A stretch of 64,000 nucleotides of DNA, taken from positions 62,001 through 126,000 of the forward strand of contig JBMNFF010000009.1 in NCBI GenBank assembly GCA_050949165.1, written 5' to 3'. Position numbers and translations under genes: made by a program. Below the pieces are notes generated by a model. The model searched no databases. It was given only the letters and a program-made list of their open reading frames with translations, and had not been told where the DNA came from. Source of the stretch: DAIOXA01 sp050949165. GTDB lineage: Bacteria; Bacillota; Proteinivoracia; UBA4975. This document shows positions 8,740-15,937 of the stretch, in pieces; the first letter of the stretch is position 1, and each line of letters starts with the position of its first letter.

Positions 8740-8949
8740 CTATTTTAACGGGTCATATCCCCCTGGATTAAAGGGATGACAGCGCAAGATTCGGCGCAGA
8801 GCAAGATATGAACCCTTGATGAACCCATATTTTTCCAAAGCCTGAAGGGCATATTCTGAACAGGTGGGACGGAAACGACAGGACGGGCCCAGCAGCGGCG
8901 AGATATACTTTCTGTAAAAGCGAATTAAAGCCATGGCCAGCGTCTTCAT
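8740..8949 (-). CDS. yidD: membrane protein insertion efficiency factor YidD
   Basis: Small 69-aa protein of the YidD (DUF37/haemolytic-domain) family, found in nearly all bacteria between rnpA and yidC and thought to assist membrane insertion. The family signature CRFRPTCSEYALQALEKYG and the C-terminal CHPFNPGGYDP are present. Its start overlaps the rnpA stop by 4 bp, so the two are translationally coupled. Confidence 0.94.
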   Translation of the reverse strand: MKTLAMALIRFYRKYISPLLGPSCRFRPTCSEYALQALEKYGFIKGSYLALRRILRCHPFNPGGYDPLK

Positions 8950-9293
8950 TGTTCCCGCTCCATCAGATCGGCCTTGCGCAGAAGCTTGGCCATTTCCCCA
9001 AGGATATCTTGAAAGCCCTGTTCGGCCAGAGGTGGCCGGGCCACTACAATCAAGTCATACCCTGAAGGCAAACCGGGAAGCAATTGCCGCATTGCCTCCC
9101 TGAGTATGCGCTTGCAGCGGTTGCGGACATGGCTGGCCCCCACCTTTTTGCTGGCCACAAAACCTACTCGCACCGATTGCAGGAGATTGGGCTGGTAGTA
9201 TATTACCATATGGCGGCCAACTACATACTTGCCGGATCTGTAGATTTCCTGAAAGTCCGCGGTCTTTACGAGGCGGTTAACCTTGCTCAGCAT
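8946..9293 (-). CDS. rnpA: ribonuclease P protein component RnpA
   Basis: Protein subunit of RNase P, which removes 5' leaders from pre-tRNAs together with the rnpB RNA. The 115-aa protein has the RNR signature in VRNRCKRILREAMR at about residues 56-69 and the N-terminal substrate-binding face (LVKTADFQEIYRSGK). It lies directly downstream of rpmH and overlaps yidD by 4 bp. A hairpin between rpmH and rnpA may reduce its expression relative to the ribosomal protein. Confidence 0.95.
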   Translation of the reverse strand: MLSKVNRLVKTADFQEIYRSGKYVVGRHMVIYYQPNLLQSVRVGFVASKKVGASHVRNRCKRILREAMRQLLPGLPSGYDLIVVARPPLAEQGFQDILGEMAKLLRKADLMEREQ

Positions 9294-9307
9294 TGTTGTA
9301 CATGCGT

Positions 9308-9331
9308 AAAAAGGCCACCATTCCGGCCTTT
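9308..9331 (-). terminator. attenuator hairpin between rpmH and rnpA
   Basis: AAAGGCC and GGCCTTT arms (9310-9316 and 9325-9331) with an 8-nt loop. On the minus strand the hairpin includes the rpmH stop codon and ends in a short T run. It would lower read-through from the strongly expressed rpmH into rnpA. Confidence 0.6.
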
Positions 9332-9464
9332 ACGCAGTCAGCTGTTTTCTGCCCTTGCGGCGACGGCGCTTAATAATATTTCTCCCGGCTGTAGTAGCCA
9401 TGCGAGCTCTAAAACCGTGGAGCCTGGCCCGCTTTCTTACTTTGGGTTGGTAAGTCCTCTTCAA
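9330..9464 (-). CDS. rpmH: 50S ribosomal protein L34
   Basis: The 44-aa basic protein MKRTYQPKVRKRARLHGFRA... is L34, including the characteristic RMATTAGRNIIKRRRRKGRKQL tail. I take the TTG at 9464 as start, because it gives the canonical N-terminus and GGGGGTGG lies 6-8 nt upstream; a GTG at 9473 would add three residues. It is the first gene of the leftward operon from oriC (rpmH-rnpA-yidD-yidC-jag). Confidence 0.95.
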   Translation of the reverse strand: MKRTYQPKVRKRARLHGFRARMATTAGRNIIKRRRRKGRKQLTA

Positions 9465-9549
9465 AACATCCACCCCCTTATTTGCACTAGCGAAAATTAT
9501 ACCTTATTACCCAGGCGAGGTCAAGAAAACGGGAGCAACAAAGTTTTGG

Positions 9550-9780
9550 GGATATGTGGATTCTGCTTGCAGCCTGGGGATAATTTTGATAAACTGAATA
9601 ACAAATGGGGATATCTATTGGCAAAATAGCCGGGTTACTAACAGGCTGTTGATAAGTCTGTGGATAAATCTCGGGCCCGCCGGTCCTGTTTTTCTTAACC
9701 CTGCTCTTTTTTTTCCTCAAAACATATATTCTGTGCACAATTTGCTGTGGGTAAGTCGTTCCTTAATTTTTATCCACAGT
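9550..9780. other. oriC: oriC, upstream DnaA-box cluster
   Basis: Non-coding 9465-9807 between divergent rpmH and dnaA. It has two perfect DnaA boxes, TTATCCACA on the minus strand at 9659-9667 and on the plus strand at 9770-9778, and one-mismatch boxes at 9575-9583, 9647-9655 and 9746-9754; looser matches lie at 9555 and 9732. This is the incA-like half of a bipartite Firmicute origin and also the dnaA promoter region, so DnaA probably represses its own gene here. Confidence 0.9.
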
Positions 9781-9807
9781 TTTTATTTCCCTGGGAGGTA
9801 GATTTTT

Positions 9808-11127
9808 GTGAGAGACTTTAAAGAAATATGGGAGAGAGTCCTGGCACGCATGGAACAGAAAGTCAGCCGCCCCAGTTTTGAAGCCTGGCTCAAGGAAACA
9901 GAAGCCCTTGAGTTGGCAGGTAATTCCCTGATCGTCGGGGTGCCCACAATCGTAGTCAAAGAATGGTTGGAAAATCGCTATGCCCAGTTGATCAGAGAAG
10001 TGCTTTACGAAATTACAGGGCAGAGTCTCCAGCTCACTTTTGTCGTGGGCTACGAAAGACCGTCGAACCCCCTCAACGCCTTCACCCCGCGGGATGAAGT
10101 TATATCTGCCCAGCTCAATCCAAAATATACTTTTGAGACATTTGTCATCGGCAACAGCAATCGCTTTGCCCATGCCGCTGCTCTTGCTGTAGCTGAGGCC
10201 CCGGCTCGGGCCTATAATCCCCTCTTTATTTATGGCGGTGTGGGGCTGGGAAAGACCCATCTGATGAATGCCATCGGCCACTTTGTTCACAAGCATTATC
10301 CCGGCTCCAGGGTGGTGTATCTCTCCACAGAAAAGTTTACCAATGATTTTATCAATTCTATTCGCGACAACCGAACCGGTGAATTTCGCAACAAATACCG
10401 CTCTGTAGACGTCCTCCTCATCGACGACATTCAGTTTCTGGCAGGAAAAGAATCCACCCAGGAAGAATTTTTCCACACCTTTAATGCCCTCCATGAAAAT
10501 AATAAGCAAATCATCATCTCCAGCGATCGCCAGCCCAGGGAAATCCCCACCCTCGAAGACAGATTGCGTTCCCGATTTGAATGGGGCTTGATTACCGATA
10601 TTCAGCCGCCGGATCTCGAAACCAGGGCAGCCATTTTGCGCAAGAAGGCAGAACTGGAGAACATAGAGATCAGCAATGAGATCATCCTGCTCATTGCCAA
10701 CCAAATAACTACCAACATTCGCGAATTGGAAGGCGCCCTGACCCGGATAAAAGCATATTCAACAATGACCGGCCAGGCAATAGACGAGTCCCTGACAGAA
10801 AAGGCCCTCAAGGACCTGATTCCCAACCCCAAACGGGATCCCATCTCAGCAGTGATGATCCAAAGGGTGGTAGCAGATTACTTTAACCTCCGAATAGAAG
10901 ATATGAAGGCTAAGAAGAGGACCAAAGCTGTCGCCCATCCCCGGCAGATTGCCATGTACCTGTGCAGGGAAATGACTGATCTCTCCCTGCCCAAAATAGG
11001 TGAGGAATTTGGCGGTCGGGATCACACAACTGTAATGCACGCCCAGGAAAAAATCCGCAAGGAAATACAGGATAACCCCAATGTGGCCAACCAGGTTGAA
11101 GCAATAAGAAAGCTGCTGGAGCAGTAA
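9808..11127 (+). CDS. dnaA: chromosomal replication initiator DnaA
   Basis: AAA+ initiator that binds DnaA boxes, melts oriC and loads the helicase. The 439-aa protein has domain I (residues 1 to about 80), a short linker, the AAA+ core with Walker A GGVGLGKTH and Walker B VDVLLIDDIQ, and the domain IV helix-turn-helix with the box-recognition signature GGRDHTTVMHA. The GTG start at 9808 has GGGAGGT 8 nt upstream. Box clusters lie on both sides of the gene. Confidence 0.98.
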   Translation: MRDFKEIWERVLARMEQKVSRPSFEAWLKETEALELAGNSLIVGVPTIVVKEWLENRYAQLIREVLYEITGQSLQLTFVVGYERPSNPLNAFTPRDEVISAQLNPKYTFETFVIGNSNRFAHAAALAVAEAPARAYNPLFIYGGVGLGKTHLMNAIGHFVHKHYPGSRVVYLSTEKFTNDFINSIRDNRTGEFRNKYRSVDVLLIDDIQFLAGKESTQEEFFHTFNALHENNKQIIISSDRQPREIPTLEDRLRSRFEWGLITDIQPPDLETRAAILRKKAELENIEISNEIILLIANQITTNIRELEGALTRIKAYSTMTGQAIDESLTEKALKDLIPNPKRDPISAVMIQRVVADYFNLRIEDMKAKKRTKAVAHPRQIAMYLCREMTDLSLPKIGEEFGGRDHTTVMHAQEKIRKEIQDNPNVANQVEAIRKLLEQ

Positions 11128-11314
11128 TCCCAAAGAAATGTGGACTATGTGGAAGAATGGAAGAGCTTTCCCACAACTTATACCCAGGCAGGGGCCTGAA
11201 TAACCTCCGCCCCGGGAGGCTATATCCACAAATCCACACCCTATACTAAGGTTACTACTCAAAGTACTAATATAGTATAAATAAGGAAGGATTATTCCGT
11301 CTGGAGGGATTAAA
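11128..11314. other. oriC: oriC, dnaA-dnaN intergenic unwinding region
   Basis: Contains degenerate DnaA boxes (ATATCCACA at 11222-11230, AAATCCACA at 11230-11238), then a short C-rich stretch and an AT-rich tract at about 11241-11285 with TTACTACT and TACTAATA. That order resembles the Bacillus DnaA-box/DnaA-trio arrangement at the DNA-unwinding element. The assignment is by analogy; no perfect box is present in this half. Confidence 0.65.
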
Positions 11315-12427
11315 ATGCATGTTGTCTGTGAAAAAAATACCCTCGCTGCAGCCCTGAGCCTGGTCCAGAGGGCAGTAGCCGTAAAATCCCCCTTGCCTAC
11401 CCTGAAGGGAATTCTCCTCGAGACCGAAGAAGATGGACTTATTTTCAGCGCCACAGATCTGGACTTCGGCATTCGCTGCAGAATAAAGAACCAAGTCCTT
11501 GAGCACGGTGCCATTGTGCTTCCTGCTAAAATCCTGACAGAGTTTGTCCGGCGATTACCCGAAGGACTGGTCACAATCCAAACCGATCCGGAAAACGCCT
11601 TGAAAGCTACGGTTTCCTGCGCTGGCATCAAGTTTGAACTATCGGGTTTTTCTGCTGCAGAATTTCCAAGCTTAGCTGAAGTCAGCGCCTCCGCTTCGAA
11701 AATTGAAATCGAAGAGGGACTTCTCAAAGAAATGCTCACCCAAACCGAGGTGGCTGTGGCCCGGGACGAGACCAGGCCGGTACTGACCGGTTTGCTATTG
11801 GAGGCCGAGGCAGACAAGCTCAAATTTGTCGCCACCGACGGTCATCGTCTGGCCTTTCGCCAGGCCCAGGCAAATCAAGGTCTGCAACTTAAGGCAATCA
11901 TTCCCGGCAAAGCAGTCCAGGAGGTCATTAAGATTTTGGAGGATTCTCCAGACAAGAATGCTATAATATACTTGGACAATTCTAATATCGTCTTTGCCAT
12001 GGATGAAATAACCCTATCTTCCCGCTTGGTGGAGGGAAAGTATCCCCCTTATCAGCAGATTATTCCCTCAGATTTTAAAACTTCTCTGGTGGTGGAAACC
12101 GCCAATATGCGAGCTGCACTGGAAAGGGCAGAGATTATCGTCAAAGAAGGCGGCAATAATCTGGTCAAGCTGGATGTAGACGGCGGCGGGATAAAGGTCT
12201 TGGCCGTAAATCAGGATGTCGGCAGCTCGGAAGACTATGTTCAGGCATCTGTGGAGGGCGAGCCCTTAGAAATTCGCTTCAACGTGCGCCTGCTTCTGGA
12301 TTGTTTCCGCAATATCAAGGATCAGCAAGTAAATATTGACCTTACCGGTCCCTTTAGCCCTTGCATGATCCGCCCCGTTCAAAACCACAACTACCTGCAC
12401 TTAGTGTTGCCCGTCAGAATTTCCTGA
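11315..12427 (+). CDS. dnaN: DNA polymerase III beta subunit (sliding clamp)
   Basis: Homodimeric ring clamp that tethers polymerases and other factors to DNA. At 370 aa it has the usual three-domain length. Recognisable stretches are the N-terminal MHVVCEKNTLAAALSLVQRA, VATDGHRLAF in the central domain, and the C-terminal MIRPV...LVLPVRIS, which forms part of the partner-binding pocket. Start at ATG 11315 with TGGAGGG upstream. It follows dnaA in the conserved order. Confidence 0.98.
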   Translation: MHVVCEKNTLAAALSLVQRAVAVKSPLPTLKGILLETEEDGLIFSATDLDFGIRCRIKNQVLEHGAIVLPAKILTEFVRRLPEGLVTIQTDPENALKATVSCAGIKFELSGFSAAEFPSLAEVSASASKIEIEEGLLKEMLTQTEVAVARDETRPVLTGLLLEAEADKLKFVATDGHRLAFRQAQANQGLQLKAIIPGKAVQEVIKILEDSPDKNAIIYLDNSNIVFAMDEITLSSRLVEGKYPPYQQIIPSDFKTSLVVETANMRAALERAEIIVKEGGNNLVKLDVDGGGIKVLAVNQDVGSSEDYVQASVEGEPLEIRFNVRLLLDCFRNIKDQQVNIDLTGPFSPCMIRPVQNHNYLHLVLPVRIS

Positions 12428-12441
12428 TAGGAGTAATTTTT

Positions 12442-12648
12442 ATGAAGGTTGCTATCCAATCTCCTTATATAACCCTGGGCCAATTTCTTAAGCTCGTCAA
12501 TTTGGTCCAGTCCGGGGGGCAAGCCAAGGCTTTTGTTGTCGGCAACCAAATACAAGTAAACGGCGTTCTCACCAGGCAAAGGGGGAAGAAAATATACCCC
12601 GGCGATAAAGTGGAGGTCAGCGGCACCGTTTATGAGATTACCGGGTGA
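12442..12648 (+). CDS. yaaA: S4-domain RNA-binding protein YaaA/RlbA-like
   Basis: The 68-aa protein is a single S4 RNA-binding domain (YITLGQFLKLVNLVQSGGQAK...VNGVLTRQRGKKIYPGDKV). The Bacillus homologue YaaA/RlbA is associated with 50S ribosome assembly. The ATG at 12442 is preceded by TAGGAG; an in-frame ATG far upstream lies inside dnaN and can be ignored. It sits between dnaN and recF as in Bacillus. Confidence 0.93.
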   Translation: MKVAIQSPYITLGQFLKLVNLVQSGGQAKAFVVGNQIQVNGVLTRQRGKKIYPGDKVEVSGTVYEITG

Positions 12649-12654
12649 TGTGTC

Positions 12655-13731
12655 TTGTTTTTACAGTCGATGACAATCAAAGGCTGGCGCAATTATACCG
12701 GGGAAAAGGTCGAATTTTTACCCGGTATAAACCTGTTTATAGGAAAAAACGGACAGGGCAAGACCAATCTCCTGGAAGCGGTATACTTTTTGACCTCCGG
12801 CCATTCACCCCGCTCCGGCAGGACCGAGGACCTGATCAATTGGCAAGAAAATTACTTTTTTATAGCCGGCAGGGTGCGACGGGGGCAGCGTGTCACTCTG
12901 GTAGAAATGGGCGCCGCCCGGGACGGCAGGCGAGTGTACAAGGTGGACGGGACCCCAATCCAACGCCTCTCCGATATAGGGGATTATGTTAACTCTATAT
13001 TTTTCTTGCCCGAGGATTTGTTCCTTGTCAAGGGCGGGCCGGCCCTGAGACGAAGATTCTTGGATATGGAGATTGGCCAGATTGACAGTTCTTATCGATT
13101 GCTCGTGAGAGAATATAAAAAGTTTTTGCGGGAGCGCAACGCCCTGCTGAAAAGCAAGGTTCAGGACAAAATACTCATGAATGTCCTGACTGAAAAACTT
13201 GCGGAGTTATCGGGACCGATTTCTCAAAAACGCCAGGATTACCTGCAAAAGCTCAGCGTTCTGGCCCGGTTAAAACACAGGAAGCTCAGTTTTAACAGCG
13301 AGGAACTGAGTTTAAAATATAAGGCCTCGGTAGAACCTGGTCTTCCCTGCGCTGGGGTTATGGAGCTGTTTAAGAAAGCCGAGGGTCTGGAGCATAGGTA
13401 CAAAGCAACCCTGGTTGGCCCTCATCGTGACGACTTTATCTTTATCGTCAACGGTTCTGACCTGCGCGCCTTTGGTTCCCAAGGGCAGCAGAGGACGGCA
13501 GTCTTGTCGGTAAAACTGGCGGAAATAGAATTGTTTAAAGGGGAAACCGGTGAATATCCCCTGCTTCTGCTGGACGATGTGTTTTCCGAATTGGACGGAG
13601 AGAGGAAGGCCATGCTCTTGCAGGATTTGTCGGGAAAGGTGCAGACATTTATCTCCAGTGTAGAGAGTCCCCCCGGGCCGGGAATCAAGACCTTTTGGAT
13701 AGAATCCGGAAAAATCAGAGAGAGGGAATAG
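12655..13731 (+). CDS. recF: DNA replication/repair protein RecF
   Basis: SMC-like ABC ATPase that with RecO and RecR loads RecA at single-strand gaps. The 358-aa protein has Walker A GKNGQGKTN at residues 30-38, the ABC signature GSQGQQRT and Walker B LLLLDDVFSELD near the C-terminus. It probably begins at the TTG at 12655 with GGGTGAT upstream; M6 is an alternative. Only six bases separate it from yaaA, and three from remB, so this is one operon. Confidence 0.96.
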   Translation: MFLQSMTIKGWRNYTGEKVEFLPGINLFIGKNGQGKTNLLEAVYFLTSGHSPRSGRTEDLINWQENYFFIAGRVRRGQRVTLVEMGAARDGRRVYKVDGTPIQRLSDIGDYVNSIFFLPEDLFLVKGGPALRRRFLDMEIGQIDSSYRLLVREYKKFLRERNALLKSKVQDKILMNVLTEKLAELSGPISQKRQDYLQKLSVLARLKHRKLSFNSEELSLKYKASVEPGLPCAGVMELFKKAEGLEHRYKATLVGPHRDDFIFIVNGSDLRAFGSQGQQRTAVLSVKLAEIELFKGETGEYPLLLLDDVFSELDGERKAMLLQDLSGKVQTFISSVESPPGPGIKTFWIESGKIRERE

Positions 13732-13734
13732 GCC

Positions 13735-14004
13735 ATGTACTTGCATCTGGGAGCAGATATTTCTGTCATTGCCGATGATATCATTGGCATATTTGACTAC
13801 GATCTCATCCACTTGCCGTATTTTAAAGAACTGTTGGAGCTGGCCGAGTGGAACAATTCGGTGGTAAGAATGGAAGGCAAGACAAAATCCGTCGTCCTTA
13901 CCCAGGATCAGCTCTATCTGGTTCCCCTTTCCCGGGCAACTCTGGCAAGACGCTGGGAAAAATTCACCAAACCCTTTCTCAGGAACCTGAATAGCAAACA
14001 CTAG
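13735..14004 (+). CDS. remB: extracellular matrix regulator RemB-like (DUF370)
   Basis: The 89-aa protein belongs to the DUF370 family; MYLHLGADISVIADDIIGIFD is its typical N-terminus. The Bacillus homologue in the same place (yaaB/remB) influences biofilm-matrix genes, and the related RemA binds DNA. The function in this organism is unproven. It lies between recF and gyrB with almost no spacing, so it is co-transcribed with them. Confidence 0.9.
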   Translation: MYLHLGADISVIADDIIGIFDYDLIHLPYFKELLELAEWNNSVVRMEGKTKSVVLTQDQLYLVPLSRATLARRWEKFTKPFLRNLNSKH

Positions 14005-14024
14005 TAATGGCGGAGGTAAGGCTT

Positions 14025-15926
14025 ATGTCAACAAAAGACCAATACGGCGCCGAACAAATCCAAGTATTGGAAGGGTTGGAACCCGTTCGCAAGCGCCCCG
14101 GGATGTATATAGGCTCAACTGGGCCCAAGGGACTGCATCACCTGGTTTACGAGGTTTTGGACAACAGTATCGACGAGGCCCTGGCCGGACGCTGCGATAA
14201 AATACAGATTACCTTGCACAAAGACTGTGTCGTTTCTGTTGTGGACAACGGGCACGGAATTCCGGTGGACATTCACCCTCAGTTCGGAATCCCTGCTTTG
14301 GAACTGGTCATGACCAAGCTCCATGCCGGGGGTAAGTTCGGTGGGGACGGCTACAAGATTTCCGGGGGGTTGCACGGAGTCGGTGTTTCCGTCGTCAATG
14401 CCCTTTCGGAGTGGCTTGAGGTGGAAGTCTATTCCGGAGGCCAGATTCATCACCAACGCTTTGAACGGGGCCAGAAGGTTACAGAGCTTAAGGTAATCGG
14501 GAATACCAAGAAGACGGGGACCAAGGTTACCTTTAGGCCCGATCCCGAAATCTTCGAGAACGTAGAGTTTGATTATAATGTCCTCAATCAGCGCATTCGC
14601 GAACTGGCCTATCTCAATAAAGGCCTGGAATTGGTCTTCAGCGACGAAAATTCCGGCGAGAAAAATAAGTACAAGTTTGATGGAGGGCTCAAATCCTACA
14701 TCGGATTTTTAAACAAGAATCGCGATGTCCTGCACAAGACGCCGATCTACTTCGAAGGAACCAGGGATGGCGTAGTGGTGGAGTTCGCCATGCAGTACCA
14801 TACCGGTTACCAGGAGAATATCTTTTCCTTTGCCAATAATATCAGCACCCAGGAGGGCGGAACCCATGAGGTTGGTTTTAAAACGGCCCTGACCCGGGCA
14901 CTCAACGACTATGCCCGCAAGAACAACTTGCTCAAAAACGGCAGCCCCAATCTTACCGGAGAGGATATCAGGGAGGGGTTGACGGCCATCATCAGCGTCA
15001 AGCTTCGGGATCCGCAATTTGAAGGGCAGACCAAGACGAAGCTGGGCAATACCGAGGTCCGGGGAATTGTGGACTCCTTCACCAGCGAAGAACTGTCCTT
15101 CTTCCTGGAGCAAAACCCGCCCCTGGCCAAGAGAATCCTGGACAAAACCATTGCGGCCTCTCGGGCCAGGGAAGCCGCCCGCCGGGCCAGGGAATTGACC
15201 AGGCGCAAAAGCGCTCTGGAAATTTCCGCACTGCCGGGCAAACTGGCAGACTGCAGCGTCAAGGACCCCGCCCTGGCCGAGCTCTTCATCGTTGAAGGAG
15301 ATTCCGCTGGCGGCAGCGCCAAGCAGGGCAGAGATCGGCGCAACCAGGCGATCCTCCCCCTGCGTGGAAAAATCATCAATGTGGAAAAGGCCCGACTGGA
15401 CAAAATCCTGGCCAATGAAGAGATAAAGGCCATTATTACGGCTCTGGGTACGGGAATCGACAGCGAGTTTGACCTGAGCAAAGCCAGGTATCACAAGGTC
15501 ATCATCATGACCGACGCCGACGTGGACGGCGCCCACATCCGCACCCTCCTGCTCACCTTTTTCTACAGGTATATGAGGCCTCTTCTGGAAGCGGGCTATA
15601 TTTACATCGCCCAGCCTCCACTCTACCTTGTCAAAAAAGGCAAGCTGGAAAAGTATCTGTACAGCGACCGCGACCTGGAAAAGACCCTGAATGAGATAGG
15701 CAGAGACGGCGTGACTGTTCAGCGCTATAAGGGTCTTGGAGAGATGAACGCTGAACAGCTCAGCGATACGACCATGAACGCTGAATCCAGGACGCTGCTC
15801 CAAGTCACCCTGGATGATGCCATAGCCGCCGACGAAATTTTCTCTGTTCTCATGGGGGATAAGGTAGAACCCCGGCGTGAATTCATCGAGAAAAACGCGG
15901 CATCTGTAAAAAATCTTGATGTCTAG
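14025..15926 (+). CDS. gyrB: DNA gyrase subunit B
   Basis: ATPase subunit of gyrase, which introduces negative supercoils. The 633-aa protein has the GHKL ATP-binding domain (VLDNSIDEALAG, GGLHGVGVSVVNALS), the transducer, and the TOPRIM domain with EGDSAGGSAKQGRDR and the DADVDG metal site, ending with the gyrA-binding segment. I start at ATG 14025 because GGAGG lies 8 nt upstream; an in-frame ATG at 14007 overlaps that site. gyrA follows after 11 bp. Confidence 0.97.
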   Translation: MSTKDQYGAEQIQVLEGLEPVRKRPGMYIGSTGPKGLHHLVYEVLDNSIDEALAGRCDKIQITLHKDCVVSVVDNGHGIPVDIHPQFGIPALELVMTKLHAGGKFGGDGYKISGGLHGVGVSVVNALSEWLEVEVYSGGQIHHQRFERGQKVTELKVIGNTKKTGTKVTFRPDPEIFENVEFDYNVLNQRIRELAYLNKGLELVFSDENSGEKNKYKFDGGLKSYIGFLNKNRDVLHKTPIYFEGTRDGVVVEFAMQYHTGYQENIFSFANNISTQEGGTHEVGFKTALTRALNDYARKNNLLKNGSPNLTGEDIREGLTAIISVKLRDPQFEGQTKTKLGNTEVRGIVDSFTSEELSFFLEQNPPLAKRILDKTIAASRAREAARRARELTRRKSALEISALPGKLADCSVKDPALAELFIVEGDSAGGSAKQGRDRRNQAILPLRGKIINVEKARLDKILANEEIKAIITALGTGIDSEFDLSKARYHKVIIMTDADVDGAHIRTLLLTFFYRYMRPLLEAGYIYIAQPPLYLVKKGKLEKYLYSDRDLEKTLNEIGRDGVTVQRYKGLGEMNAEQLSDTTMNAESRTLLQVTLDDAIAADEIFSVLMGDKVEPRREFIEKNAASVKNLDV

Positions 15927-15937
15927 GAGAGAGCAGT

